64,000 bases of DNA, taken from assembly GCA_022486625.1 (NCBI GenBank), contig JAKVKH010000003.1:62001-126000 (forward strand). The letters run 5' to 3'. Positions within the stretch are counted from its first letter, which is position 1; the number at the start of each line of letters is the position of its first letter. The notes under the pieces are model-generated. The model saw only the letters and a program-made list of their open reading frames with translations. It was not told the DNA's origin and searched no databases. The translations under genes were made by a program, and so were the position numbers. The stretch comes from Butyrivibrio sp. (lineage in GTDB: Bacteria; Bacillota; Clostridia; Lachnospirales; Lachnospiraceae). This document shows positions 45,396-55,580 of the stretch, in pieces.

Positions 45396-47141
45396 TTGAA
45401 TACCAATACGATAGATGCCGGGATGCTGGCAAAAATGTTCCTGGCAGGAGCCAAGAATCTTGAGGCAAAAAAAGAATGGATTAATGAGCTGAATGTTTTT
45501 CCAGTCCCTGACGGAGATACCGGAACCAATATGACCATGACGATCATGTCTGCAGCAAAGGAAGTTGCGGCAGCGGATCAGGGTGATATGTCTGCAGTGT
45601 GCAAATGTATTTCTTCCGGGTCCCTAAGAGGAGCCAGAGGAAATTCAGGTGTCATTCTTTCTCAGCTGATGCGCGGCTTTACCAAGGTAGTAAAAGAGCA
45701 TGAGACAATTGACTGTAATCTTGCAGCTGAAGGATTTGAAAAGGCTGTAGAGACTGCATACAAGGCAGTTATGAAACCGAAAGAAGGTACAATTCTGACG
45801 GTTGCCAAGGGCGCAAGTGAAAAGGCAAGAGAACTTGCAAACGAAGGAACGGATGATTTCGCAGAGTTTATTGAAGAAGTGATCAAATATGCAGACGAGG
45901 TTCTTGCAAAGACACCGGATATGTTGCCGGTTCTGAAGCAGGCTGGCGTTGTGGATTCAGGCGGACAGGGTCTTGTACAGTTCCTTAAGGGTGCTTATGA
46001 CGGATTCCTTGGCAAGGAACTGGATCTGACGATCCCGGAAGAAACGGCTGCGCCGCAGGAAAAAGAAGAACAGGAAGAAGCAGAAGAAATCAGGTTCGGT
46101 TACTGTACGGAATTCATCATTCTGCTGAATTCTAAGCTTAATGTAAAGCAGGAGATGGATTTAAAGTCTTTCCTGGAGTCTATCGGTGACAGTATTGTCA
46201 TGGTTGCAGATGATGAGATCTGCAAGATCCATGTACATACCAATGATCCGGGACTTGCCATTCAGAAGGCGCTTCTGTATGGACAGCTTTCCAATATGAA
46301 GATTGACAATATGCGTATGGAGCATCGTGAGAAGCTGTTTCATATGAATCAGGATGGCAGTGCAAAGCAGATTGATACCGAGATCTCCGGTATGGCAGAG
46401 AAAACACAGGCCAAACCTGTAGAATTTGAAATGAAGCACGGTACGGAGATTCCGATCGAAGATGAGATTCCTGCAGAAAAGAAAGAATTCGGATTCGTAA
46501 CCGTATGTGCGGGTGCCGGTCTTGCGGATATTTTCAGGAGCCTTGGCGTAGACTACGTGATCGAAGGCGGACAGACCATGAATCCGAGCACGGAAGATAT
46601 ACTGAATGCTGTTGAAAAGGTAAATGCGGATACGGTTTTCGTTTTACCGAATAATAAAAATATCATTCTGGCGGCAAATCAGGCGACAGAACTGGTAGAA
46701 GATAAGAAAGTAGTCGTGATTCCGACCAAGACAGTTCCGCAGGGTGTTACTGCGGTGATCAATTTCGTTCCTGATCAGTCTTTAGAAGAAAATGAAGAAT
46801 GCATGAAGGATGCAATCAGTGGCGTTGCTACCGGTGAAGTTACCTATGCTGTCCGTGATACGGTGATTGATGATATTACAATCAAACAGGGCGATTATAT
46901 GGGCATCGGAGATGCCGGAATACTGTCTGTCGGCTCTGAGATTGAAAATGTGACCTTTGAGATGCTGCAGAAATTCATGACAGATGATAAGGAACTGATC
47001 AGTATCTATTACGGATCAGATGTCACGGAAGAGACTGCGGAGCAGCTTCGTGATCGTGTATCCGGTGCGTTCCCGGCATGTGATGTGGAACTTCAGTTTG
47101 GCGGTCAGCCGATCTATTATTATATTGTGTCTGCAGAGTAA
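45396..47141 (+). CDS. fakA: Fatty acid kinase FakA-like (DhaL domain, YloV)
   Basis: A 581-residue protein that would phosphorylate exogenous fatty acids held by a DegV-type FakB. The N-terminal DhaL nucleotide-binding domain shows NVFPVPDGDTGTNMTMT and GSLRGARGNSGVILSQLMRG. The middle and C-terminal FakA domains include FGYCTEFIIL and NPSTEDILNAVEKVNADTVF. It starts with TTG at 45396, nine bases after TAGGAGG; no ATG start fits. A DegV gene is nearby at 49394, which supports the fatty acid role. A terminator follows. Confidence 0.92.
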   Translation: MNTNTIDAGMLAKMFLAGAKNLEAKKEWINELNVFPVPDGDTGTNMTMTIMSAAKEVAAADQGDMSAVCKCISSGSLRGARGNSGVILSQLMRGFTKVVKEHETIDCNLAAEGFEKAVETAYKAVMKPKEGTILTVAKGASEKARELANEGTDDFAEFIEEVIKYADEVLAKTPDMLPVLKQAGVVDSGGQGLVQFLKGAYDGFLGKELDLTIPEETAAPQEKEEQEEAEEIRFGYCTEFIILLNSKLNVKQEMDLKSFLESIGDSIVMVADDEICKIHVHTNDPGLAIQKALLYGQLSNMKIDNMRMEHREKLFHMNQDGSAKQIDTEISGMAEKTQAKPVEFEMKHGTEIPIEDEIPAEKKEFGFVTVCAGAGLADIFRSLGVDYVIEGGQTMNPSTEDILNAVEKVNADTVFVLPNNKNIILAANQATELVEDKKVVVIPTKTVPQGVTAVINFVPDQSLEENEECMKDAISGVATGEVTYAVRDTVIDDITIKQGDYMGIGDAGILSVGSEIENVTFEMLQKFMTDDKELISIYYGSDVTEETAEQLRDRVSGAFPACDVELQFGGQPIYYYIVSAE

Positions 47142-47168
47142 ATAAGCTCCGCACAAAGCAAAAAGGTT

Positions 47169-47213
47169 AAAGAGCCGCGTGGGCAATCAGAAAATGCCAC
47201 ACGGCTCTTTATT
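47169..47213 (+). terminator. Intrinsic terminator between fakA and recG
   Basis: AAAGAGCCGCGTGGGCA pairs with TGCCACACGGCTCTTT (one mismatch) around ATCAGAAAA. The right arm ends in TTT-ATT, so termination may be partial. Confidence 0.75.
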
Positions 47214-47225
47214 AAGTGAGAGGGT

Positions 47226-49292
47226 ATGAACGAGGACGCATTAAAAGAGACAATTGTATCACTGAAGGGAATTGGTGATAAAACAGCAAAATTATTTGAA
47301 AAATGCGGGATTATGTATGTGGGAGACCTGTTGCAGTATTATCCGCGCACCTATGATGCATTTGAGGATACGGTGAATGTCGCTGATGCAAAGGTTGGAG
47401 AAATTTGTGCCGTCCGCTGTGCAATCGTCGGAAATATGATGAGCAGACATGTCCGCAATCTGGCGATACTGGTGTTTGACGGTGCTGATGTCACCGGCAG
47501 AATCAGATTCACCTATTTTAACATGCCATATCTTCGCAGCTCACTGAAACCGGGAAGATATTATGTATTCAGAGGAATGCTGAATAAAAAAGGCAATTCT
47601 CTTGTAATGGAGCAGGCAAAAATTTATAAGGACGAAGAATATGCACTCCTCGTGCATACGATGCAGCCAAGATATCCGTTGATCAAAGGCATGACGAATC
47701 ATATGTTCATCAAGGCCATGCAGCAGGCGCTGGCGGATGCCGTGTATCTCAAAGATCCGATTCCGGAGGACATCCGGCAGGAAATGAAGCTGCCGGAATA
47801 CTGCGAGGCAGTTCGCAGAATTCATTTTCCTTCAAGTATTTCAGAATTTGAGCAGGCCAGAAGAAGGCTCTCTTTTGATGAATTTTTTGAGTTCATCTGT
47901 AAGCTGCGAATGATGAAGGCAGCAGAAGATGAAACGGTAAATGAAGCAGTCATGCTGGAAGTTGCAGATACGAAAAGGCTTCTGGAAGAACTGCCCTATG
48001 ATCTTACAAATGCGCAGCAGAAGGTCTGGAAGGAAATTCAGGACGATCTGTCCGGACCGCATATTATGAACCGTCTGATACAGGGAGATGTCGGTTCCGG
48101 CAAAACCATACTGGCTTTTCTGGCACTTCTGATGACAGCAGCCAACGGCTATCAGGGCGCAATGATGGCACCGACGGAGGTTCTTGCCAGGCAGCATTAT
48201 GAATCCATGACAGAACTGACACGGAAGTATCATCTGCCGCTGAAACCGGTCCTTCTGACAGGAGCGCTTTCTGTGAAAGAAAAAAGAGAGATCCGTGATA
48301 TGATCCGCGTGGGGGCATACAACTGTATGATCGGCACCAATGCGCTGATTCAGGATCCTGTGGAATATAAAAATCTGGCACTTGTAATTACGGATGAACA
48401 GCACCGGTTCGGGGTACGGCAAAGAGGCAGACTGGCAGAAAAAGGAAATCAGACGCATGTACTTGCCATGAGCGCAACACCGATTCCGAGAACGCTGGCC
48501 ATTATTCTGTACGGCGATCTGCATATCTCCATCTTAAATGAACTTCCGGCAGGACGTGTGCCCATCAAGAACTGTGTGGTGGGAACCGAATACCGGCCGA
48601 CGGCTTATAAGTTCATCGCTTCAGAGGTCAGCAGGGGACACCAGGCCTATGTGATCTGTCCGATGATTGAAGAGGGTGAGATGGACGGCGTTGAAAATGT
48701 GACAGATTATGCGGAAAAGCTGCGTGAAGCACTCCCTGAGCAGGTACAGGTGGGCGTTCTGCACGGGCGGATGAAGCCTGCAGTGAAGGATCAGCTGATG
48801 GCGGAATTTGCAGACAGGCAGATTGATGTACTCGTATCTACAACGGTAATTGAAGTCGGCATCAATGTACCGAATGCGACGGTCATGCTGATTGAGAACG
48901 CGGAACATTTCGGCCTTGCACAGCTTCATCAGCTACGCGGACGTGTCGGAAGGGGAAAGAATCAGTCCTACTGCATATTTGTCAATACTTCGGAGAAAGA
49001 AGAGGCAGGCAAACGTCTGGAGATCATGAATCATTCCAATGACGGTTTTCAGATTGCAGAGGAAGATTTAAAACAAAGAGGACCCGGAGATCTGTTCGGT
49101 ATCCGCCAGAGCGGTGATCTGAATTTCCAGATCGGAGACATATACAGGGATGCTGATCTTCTGAAGGAAGCGGCAAATCGCGCAGACAGGCTTTTAAAGG
49201 AAGATCCGGCTCTTCAGGACGCTTCTCATGCGGCTTTGCGGGAGGCAGTCGTAGAGCGGGGCCTGAAAGCGGTTGACTTTAAAACCCTATGA
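47226..49292 (+). CDS. recG: ATP-dependent DNA helicase RecG
   Basis: A 688-residue superfamily 2 helicase that remodels stalled forks and branched DNA. An N-terminal wedge/OB region (LKGIGDKTAKLFEKCGI; RIRFTYFNMPYLRSSL) is followed by helicase motif I GDVGSGKTILAFLA, motif II ITDEQHRFGVRQRG, motif III MSATPIPRTLAI and motif VI QLRGRVGRGKNQSYC. The C-terminal RecG end is intact. ATG 47226 follows AGTGAGAGGGT. Confidence 0.97.
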   Translation: MNEDALKETIVSLKGIGDKTAKLFEKCGIMYVGDLLQYYPRTYDAFEDTVNVADAKVGEICAVRCAIVGNMMSRHVRNLAILVFDGADVTGRIRFTYFNMPYLRSSLKPGRYYVFRGMLNKKGNSLVMEQAKIYKDEEYALLVHTMQPRYPLIKGMTNHMFIKAMQQALADAVYLKDPIPEDIRQEMKLPEYCEAVRRIHFPSSISEFEQARRRLSFDEFFEFICKLRMMKAAEDETVNEAVMLEVADTKRLLEELPYDLTNAQQKVWKEIQDDLSGPHIMNRLIQGDVGSGKTILAFLALLMTAANGYQGAMMAPTEVLARQHYESMTELTRKYHLPLKPVLLTGALSVKEKREIRDMIRVGAYNCMIGTNALIQDPVEYKNLALVITDEQHRFGVRQRGRLAEKGNQTHVLAMSATPIPRTLAIILYGDLHISILNELPAGRVPIKNCVVGTEYRPTAYKFIASEVSRGHQAYVICPMIEEGEMDGVENVTDYAEKLREALPEQVQVGVLHGRMKPAVKDQLMAEFADRQIDVLVSTTVIEVGINVPNATVMLIENAEHFGLAQLHQLRGRVGRGKNQSYCIFVNTSEKEEAGKRLEIMNHSNDGFQIAEEDLKQRGPGDLFGIRQSGDLNFQIGDIYRDADLLKEAANRADRLLKEDPALQDASHAALREAVVERGLKAVDFKTL

Positions 49293-49393
49293 AAGTAAAA
49301 TTGGTGTATTAGGCAATTTTAAGAAATCGTGAAATATACGCTGGTAAAGTACACGGTATATATTCGATTTCAGGAAAGACAGAGAGGAATTTT

Positions 49394-50260
49394 ATGTCAA
49401 AGACAGCAGTCATTACCGACAGTAACAGCGGAATCACACAGGCAGAAGCAGAGAAGCTCGGAATCTTTGTGGTGCCAATGCCCTTTCGCATCGACGATAA
49501 GGACTATCTGGAAGGAGTAAATCTTTCACAGGATGAATTTTATCAGAAACTGAATGCAGATGAAAACGTATCGACCAGTCAGCCGCCTCCGGAGAGTCTG
49601 ATGAAACTCTGGGATACGGTTCTGGAAACTTATGATGAACTGGTATATCTTCCGATGAGCAGCGGACTGAGTGGTTCCTGTCAGAGTGCAATGATATTCG
49701 CACAGGATTATGACGGAAAGGCCTGTGTAATCGATAATCAGAGAATCTCCGTTACACTGCGTCAGTCTGTTCTGGACGCCATGGAGATGACACAGAAGGG
49801 GTATTCTGCACAGCAGATCAAGGAAAAACTGGAAGAGGTCAAGTTTCATTCCAGTATTTATATCATGCTGGATACGCTGCATTATCTGAAAAAGGGTGGC
49901 AGAATCACACCTGCAGCAGCAGCGCTCGGCACACTTTTAAGGCTTAAACCCGTGCTGACCATTCAGGGAGAAAAGCTCGATGCTTTTGCCAAGGCCAGAA
50001 CTTCTTCCCAGGGAAGAAAGCTCATGATTAATGCGATGAAAGATGATTTTGAGAAACGATTTGGCGGAATGGATGCGCATCACGTACATCTGGAAATGGC
50101 TTATACATTTGACTGTGATGCAGCAGAAGACTTTAAAAAAGAAGTTCAGGAAGCATTTCCTGATTACGAAATATATATGGCACCGCTTTCTCTCAGCATA
50201 GCATGTCATATCGGACCAGGTGCACTGGCTGTTGCCTGTTCGGAAAAAATAGATCTGTAA
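49394..50260 (+). CDS. DegV family fatty-acid-binding protein (FakB-like)
   Basis: A 288-residue DegV protein. The N-terminal signature is VITDSNSGITQAEAEKLGI, followed by STSQPPPESLM with the fatty-acid-contacting Thr-Ser, and YLPMSSGLSGSCQSA. The C-terminal lobe shows LDTLHYLKKGGRITPAAAAL. It would present a bound fatty acid to the FakA-like kinase at 45396. The ATG follows AGAGAGGAATT. The type II topoisomerase gene starts 17 bases after the stop. Confidence 0.92.
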   Translation: MSKTAVITDSNSGITQAEAEKLGIFVVPMPFRIDDKDYLEGVNLSQDEFYQKLNADENVSTSQPPPESLMKLWDTVLETYDELVYLPMSSGLSGSCQSAMIFAQDYDGKACVIDNQRISVTLRQSVLDAMEMTQKGYSAQQIKEKLEEVKFHSSIYIMLDTLHYLKKGGRITPAAAALGTLLRLKPVLTIQGEKLDAFAKARTSSQGRKLMINAMKDDFEKRFGGMDAHHVHLEMAYTFDCDAAEDFKKEVQEAFPDYEIYMAPLSLSIACHIGPGALAVACSEKIDL

Positions 50261-50277
50261 GTAAAGGAAGTCAAAAA

Positions 50278-52200
50278 ATGGCACAGAATCACGAATATGA
50301 TGCATCAAGTATCACCGTACTCGAAGGCCTCGAGGCAGTACGGAAAAGACCCGGAATGTATATCGGCAGTGTATCTACGCGCGGTCTGAATCATCTGGTA
50401 TATGAAATTGTAGATAATGCAGTCGATGAGCATCTTGCAGGCTTCTGCACGAAGATCCATGTGACACTTGAAGCAGACGGCTCTGCAACGGTAGAAGATA
50501 ACGGACGTGGTATTCCTGTCGGTATGCATGCAAAGGGAATCACCGCAGAGCGTGTCGTTTTTACTGTGCTGCATGCGGGTGGCAAGTTCGATAATAATGC
50601 CTACAAGACTTCAGGTGGTCTTCATGGTGTCGGCTCCTCTGTGGTCAATGCACTTTCCACGAGGATGAAGGTAAGGATCAAGACCGGCGGTGCAATATAT
50701 GAGGATACCTATGAACGTGGCATTCCGACGACAAAACTGGAAAAGGGACTTCTCCCGGAACTTGGCAGGACAAGAGATACAGGTACAACGGTCAATTTTC
50801 TTCCGGATGATACTATTTTTGAAAAGACCAGATTCAAAGAAGATGAAATCAAGAGCAGGCTGCATGAAACAGCCTACCTGAATCCGAATCTGACAATCAT
50901 ATATGATGACAGACGCCCGGAAAGCGCAGAACATGTAGAATACAGGGAACCTGAGGGCATCACCGGATTTATCAAGGACATGAACCAGTCCAGAGAAACT
51001 GTGCATGATGTTATCTATTTCAAGGGTGAGAGCGATAATATATCTGTAGAAGTTGCGTTTCAGTATATTAATGAATTTCATGAGGATGTGCTGGGTTTCT
51101 GCAACAATATTTATAATGCAGAGGGCGGAACGCATCTGACCGGTTTTAAAACCATGTTCACGACGATCATCAACAATTATGCGCGTGAAATCGGAGTACT
51201 GAAGGAAAAAGATGCCAACTTTACCGGTGCGGATGTCAGAAATGGTATGACTGCCGTGGTATCCATCAAACATCCGGATCCCAGATTTGAAGGGCAGACG
51301 AAGACCAAGCTTGATAATCAGGATGCCATGAAGGTGGTTTCCAAAGTAACAGGAGATGAACTTACCAGATTTTTTGACCGTAATCTGGAAATTTTAAAGA
51401 ATATTATCGGATGTGCGGAAAAAGCCGCAAAGATCCGTAAATCAGAAGAAAAGACCAAAACCAATCTGCTGACCAAACAGAAGTTTTCCTTTGATTCCAA
51501 CGGAAAGCTTGCAAACTGTGTCAGTAAGGAAGCAGATAAGTGTGAAATCTTCATTGTCGAGGGAGATTCTGCAGGAGGCAGTGCCAAGATGGCCAGAAAC
51601 CGTATGTATCAGGCCATTCTGCCGATCCGCGGTAAGATTCTGAACGTGGAAAAGGCCAGTATTGATAAGATTCTGGCGAATGCCGAGATCAAGACCATGA
51701 TCAATGCCTTCGGCTGCGGATTTTCTGAAGGGTACGGAAATGATTTTGATATTTCCAGACTCAGATATGACAAGATCATTATCATGGCTGATGCCGATGT
51801 CGACGGTGCGCATATAGCGACGCTTCTGCTGACACTTTTTTACCGGTTCATGCCGGAGCTGATCTATGAGGGACATGTCTATATCGCCATGCCGCCGCTC
51901 TATAAGGTCATGCCGTCAAAGGGGCAGGGCGAATACCTGTATGATGACAAGGCACTGGAGAAGTTCAGAAAGTCGCATAAGGGTTCTTTTACGCTGCAGA
52001 GATATAAAGGTCTTGGTGAAATGGATCCGCAGCAGCTCTGGGAGACCACACTTGATCCGGAACACCGTATGATGCGTGCGGTTGAGATCGAGGATGCCAA
52101 GATGGCGTCGCAGATGACAGAGCTGTTAATGGGACAGGATGTTCCGCCCAGGCGTGACTTTATCCATGCACATGCAACGGATGCAGCGCTTGATGTCTGA
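50278..52200 (+). CDS. Type IIA DNA topoisomerase B subunit (ParE/GyrB-like)
   Basis: A 640-residue ATPase subunit. The GHKL domain shows YEIVDNAVDEHLAG, VEDNGRGIPVGMH and GGLHGVGSSVVNALS. The TOPRIM domain shows EGDSAGGSAKMARNR and IIMADADVDGAHI. The C-terminus has QRYKGLGEMDPQQLWETT. ATG 50278 is chosen since AAAGGAAG precedes it and the family starts MAQNHEYDASS; the frame extends upstream to 50203 inside degV. Paired with the A subunit 23 bases later. Gyrase B and ParE are hard to tell apart by eye, and the A subunit's missing GyrA box argues for topoisomerase IV or a second gyrase-like set. Confidence 0.92.
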   Translation: MAQNHEYDASSITVLEGLEAVRKRPGMYIGSVSTRGLNHLVYEIVDNAVDEHLAGFCTKIHVTLEADGSATVEDNGRGIPVGMHAKGITAERVVFTVLHAGGKFDNNAYKTSGGLHGVGSSVVNALSTRMKVRIKTGGAIYEDTYERGIPTTKLEKGLLPELGRTRDTGTTVNFLPDDTIFEKTRFKEDEIKSRLHETAYLNPNLTIIYDDRRPESAEHVEYREPEGITGFIKDMNQSRETVHDVIYFKGESDNISVEVAFQYINEFHEDVLGFCNNIYNAEGGTHLTGFKTMFTTIINNYAREIGVLKEKDANFTGADVRNGMTAVVSIKHPDPRFEGQTKTKLDNQDAMKVVSKVTGDELTRFFDRNLEILKNIIGCAEKAAKIRKSEEKTKTNLLTKQKFSFDSNGKLANCVSKEADKCEIFIVEGDSAGGSAKMARNRMYQAILPIRGKILNVEKASIDKILANAEIKTMINAFGCGFSEGYGNDFDISRLRYDKIIIMADADVDGAHIATLLLTLFYRFMPELIYEGHVYIAMPPLYKVMPSKGQGEYLYDDKALEKFRKSHKGSFTLQRYKGLGEMDPQQLWETTLDPEHRMMRAVEIEDAKMASQMTELLMGQDVPPRRDFIHAHATDAALDV

Positions 52201-52223
52201 AAAAAAATTGATGAGGTTTTGAC

Positions 52224-54461
52224 GTGGAAGATAAAATTATCAGAAGTGAATATTCTGAAATCATGCAGAAGTCCTATATCGACTATGCGATGAGTGTAAT
52301 CATTGCCAGAGCGCTCCCTGACATCAGGGACGGACTTAAGCCGGTACAGCGAAGAACGCTGTACGACATGTATGAACTCGGAATACGATATGACAGACCG
52401 TACCGTAAGAGTGCGCGTATTGTCGGCGATACCATGGGTAAATATCATCCGCATGGTGACAGCTCCATTTATGACTGCCTGGTGGTTATGGCACAGGATT
52501 TCAAAAAGCTCCTGCCGCTTGTGGACGGGCACGGAAACTTTGGTACCATTGAAGGAGACGGTGCCGCTGCCATGCGTTATACAGAGGCAAGGCTTGCCAG
52601 AATCACGCAGGAGAATTTCCTGGGAGACCTGGATAAGGATGTTGTGGATTTCGTACCGAATTTTGATGAGACAGAGACGGAACCGTCTGTACTGCCGGTT
52701 AAGATCCCGAACTTTCTGATCAACGGTTCGGAAGGCATTGCAGTCGGAATGGCCACCAGCACACCGCCGCATAATCTGGCGGAGGTGCTCGATGCAGAGA
52801 TTGCATTCATGCAGGATGATACGCTGACGACAAAGGATCTGATGAAGTACATCAAGGGGCCGGACTTTCCGACTGGCGGTATTGTCATTAACAAGGACGA
52901 ACTCAGGCAGATCTATGAGACCGGTATGGGCAAGATCAAAGTCAGAGGCCGGGTAACAACAGAAGCCGGTAAAAACGGTCATATTAATCTGATCGTAACT
53001 GAAATTCCCTATACTATGATCGGTATGGGCATCGGCAAATTTCTGTCCGATGTGGCGGCGCTTTCTGAAAATAAAGTAACAAATGATATTATTGATATCT
53101 CAAATCAGTCATCCAAAGAAGGAATCCGTATCGTAATTGAACTGAAAAAGGATACGGACGTGGAGAATTTCACGAATCTTCTGTATAAGAAGACAAAGCT
53201 GGAAGATACCTTTGGCGTAAACATGCTGGCAATTGATCAGGGCAGACCTGAGACCATGAATCTGCAGCAGATCATGAAGGCATGTGTGGATTTTCAGTTC
53301 GAAACAGCGAGAAGAAAATACACCACACTTCTGAAAAAGGAGCAGGATAAGAAGGAAATTCAGGAAGGCCTGATCAAAGCCTGTAACGTGATTGACCTTG
53401 TTATTGAGATTCTGCGTGGTTCCAAGGACAGAGCCATGGCGAAGGAGTGTCTTGTTCATGGCACGACAACCGGAATCAAGTTCAAATCCAGAGAATCCGA
53501 AGTGATGGCTGCACAGCTCATGTTTACGGATGCGCAGGCAGATGCGATTCTGGAAATGCGTCTGTACAAGCTGATCGGTCTTGAACTTGAAGCACTGGTA
53601 AAAGAACATGAGGAAACGGTTGCCAATATTTATCGCTATGAAGATATTCTTGAAGACCGTGAGTCCATGTCCATGGTGATCCAGAATGAGCTGACTGAAA
53701 TCCGCAGACAGTATCAGTCAAAGAGAAAGACAGAGATCGACAACTGTGCGGAAGCTGTTTATGAAGAGAAAGCTGCAGAGGAAATTGATGTGGCATTCAT
53801 TATGGACCGCTTTGGCTATGCCAAGACAATTGATGCCGGAACCTATGATAAAAATCTGGAAACGATCCGGAATGAGTTCCGCTTCAGCTTCCTGTGTAAG
53901 AACACCGGCAAGATCTGTATTTTTACTGATGACGGACAGCTTCATACCATCAGAGTACAGGATCTGCCGCAGGAGAAGATGCGTGACAAGGGAATCCCGA
54001 TTGATAATGTCAGCAATTATGATTCTGCCAAAGAGGAAATTATCATGGCACTCAGTCAGTCGGATCTCAATCTCTATCGGCTGATGTTTGTGACCAGACA
54101 GGCCATGATGAAGGTGGTAGACGGCGGCGAATTTGATGTTGCCAAGAGAACTGTTGCTGCGACGAAGCTCATGGACGACGATGTGGTTGTCAGTGTGAGC
54201 GTGCTGCATGAACAGAAGACGATCGTGCTGCAGACTGAGGAAGGTTTTTTCCTCAGATTTAAAACGGAAGATATTCCGGAGAAAAAGAAAGCGGCAATCG
54301 GTGTCAGAGGCATGCGCCTTGGGAAAAAGGATACCATCCGGGATGTGTACTATCTGGAGGAAGAGCAGCAAAAGGCAGTAGAATATAACGGAAAGCCACT
54401 GGAGCTGAGCCATCTGAAAATCAGTAACCGTGACACCAAGGGAACGAAAATCAGAGTCTGA
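52224..54461 (+). CDS. Type IIA DNA topoisomerase A subunit (ParC-like, no GyrA box)
   Basis: A 745-residue DNA-cleaving subunit. The catalytic tyrosine is in GAAAMRYTEARLAR. The winged-helix region shows GLKPVQRRTLYDMYELG and KYHPHGDSSIYDCLV. The C-terminal beta-pinwheel is present (RFGYAKTIDAGTYDKN; KKAAIGVRGMRLGKK), but no QRRGGKG-type GyrA box was found, and the protein is shorter than typical GyrA (820 or more). A decatenase (topoisomerase IV) role is therefore more likely than negative supercoiling. The start is GTG at 52224, with GATGAGG before it. Confidence 0.9.
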   Translation: MEDKIIRSEYSEIMQKSYIDYAMSVIIARALPDIRDGLKPVQRRTLYDMYELGIRYDRPYRKSARIVGDTMGKYHPHGDSSIYDCLVVMAQDFKKLLPLVDGHGNFGTIEGDGAAAMRYTEARLARITQENFLGDLDKDVVDFVPNFDETETEPSVLPVKIPNFLINGSEGIAVGMATSTPPHNLAEVLDAEIAFMQDDTLTTKDLMKYIKGPDFPTGGIVINKDELRQIYETGMGKIKVRGRVTTEAGKNGHINLIVTEIPYTMIGMGIGKFLSDVAALSENKVTNDIIDISNQSSKEGIRIVIELKKDTDVENFTNLLYKKTKLEDTFGVNMLAIDQGRPETMNLQQIMKACVDFQFETARRKYTTLLKKEQDKKEIQEGLIKACNVIDLVIEILRGSKDRAMAKECLVHGTTTGIKFKSRESEVMAAQLMFTDAQADAILEMRLYKLIGLELEALVKEHEETVANIYRYEDILEDRESMSMVIQNELTEIRRQYQSKRKTEIDNCAEAVYEEKAAEEIDVAFIMDRFGYAKTIDAGTYDKNLETIRNEFRFSFLCKNTGKICIFTDDGQLHTIRVQDLPQEKMRDKGIPIDNVSNYDSAKEEIIMALSQSDLNLYRLMFVTRQAMMKVVDGGEFDVAKRTVAATKLMDDDVVVSVSVLHEQKTIVLQTEEGFFLRFKTEDIPEKKKAAIGVRGMRLGKKDTIRDVYYLEEEQQKAVEYNGKPLELSHLKISNRDTKGTKIRV

Positions 54462-54502
54462 GGTAAATGATACGCGCATCAGGTGCGCAGGAATGAGGAT
54501 AT

Positions 54503-55051
54503 ATGAGAGTTATCGCAGGATCAGCAAGAAGACTTGTACTGGTAACCCCGACAGGGGAAAATACCCGGCCTACTCAGGACCGGATCAAAGAGACACTGTT
54601 TAACATGATACAGAATGATGTTCCGGGCAGTGTGTTCATTGATCTCTTTGCAGGAAGCGGCGGAATCGGAATCGAAGCACTTTCCAGAGGTGCCGCCAGA
54701 GCATATTTTGTTGAGAACGCTGCAGAGCCGTATAAGTGCATTCAGACGAATCTGCATACTACACACTTCGAAGGAGAGGCAACGCTTATTAAGCAGGATG
54801 TGACGCTGGCACTTCGGAATATTCATGAGAAGGAAGTGAATATTGTCTATATTGATCCGCCGTATGAAGCAGGTCTTTATGACCGTACGCTTGCACAGCT
54901 CAGGGAGATGCCCTATATCACGGAAGATACACTTCTGATTGCAGAAGCACCCCTTGAGATGGAGTTTGACTTTACGGAGCAGTTTGGATTTAAAGTAGTC
55001 AGAGAGAAAAACTATAAAACAAATAAACACGTTTTTATAAAGCGCGTCTGA
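54503..55051 (+). CDS. rsmD: 16S rRNA (guanine966-N2)-methyltransferase
   Basis: A 182-residue SAM-dependent methyltransferase acting on 16S rRNA G966 (E. coli numbering). It has RVIAGSARR at the N-terminus, then TRPTQDRIKETLFNMI, the SAM motif FIDLFAGSGGIGIEALSRGA and the catalytic VYIDPPYE. coaD follows by 16 bases, the common rsmD-coaD pairing in Firmicutes. Confidence 0.95.
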   Translation: MRVIAGSARRLVLVTPTGENTRPTQDRIKETLFNMIQNDVPGSVFIDLFAGSGGIGIEALSRGAARAYFVENAAEPYKCIQTNLHTTHFEGEATLIKQDVTLALRNIHEKEVNIVYIDPPYEAGLYDRTLAQLREMPYITEDTLLIAEAPLEMEFDFTEQFGFKVVREKNYKTNKHVFIKRV

Positions 55052-55067
55052 TAAGAAAGGCATTCCC

Positions 55068-55580
55068 ATGAAGACAGCAGTGTATCCCGGAAGCTTTGAT
55101 CCGGTCACATTCGGACATATGGATATTATCCGGAGAGCGGCGGCAATGTTCGATCATCTGGTCGTTACAGTGATGAACAACTCCTCCAAGAGTCCATTGT
55201 TTTCTGTAGATGAACGTGTTAAGATATTACAGGAAGTTACGAAAGATCTTGATAATGTTGAAATTGATTTTTATGATGGTCTTCTGATTGACTATTGTAA
55301 GGAAAAGAAAATCCATATCGCGATTCGCGGACTCAGAGCCATTACAGATTTTGAATATGAACTTCAGATCGCCCAGACCAATAAGGAACTGTCACATGAC
55401 AGTGTAGATACGGTCTTTCTGACGACTAATCTCAGATATTCCTATCTGAGCAGTTCCACTGTCAAGGAAGTTGCAGGCTACCGCGGGGATGTATCAGAAT
55501 GTGTACCGGATTTTGTGCAGAAGCTTCTGTATCAGAAATTCGGTTTTGAACCGGAGCGCGTAAAGGGAGAGAACAGATGA
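55068..55580 (+). CDS. coaD: Phosphopantetheine adenylyltransferase
   Basis: A 170-residue nucleotidyltransferase, the fourth step of coenzyme A synthesis. The nucleotide-binding start is YPGSFDPVTFGHMDIIRRAA, with TFGH as the HxGH-type motif. GLRAITDFEYELQIAQTNKE and YSYLSSSTVKEVA are the other signatures. AGAAAGG precedes the ATG. The stop overlaps the next start by four bases (ATGA). Confidence 0.97.
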   Translation: MKTAVYPGSFDPVTFGHMDIIRRAAAMFDHLVVTVMNNSSKSPLFSVDERVKILQEVTKDLDNVEIDFYDGLLIDYCKEKKIHIAIRGLRAITDFEYELQIAQTNKELSHDSVDTVFLTTNLRYSYLSSSTVKEVAGYRGDVSECVPDFVQKLLYQKFGFEPERVKGENR

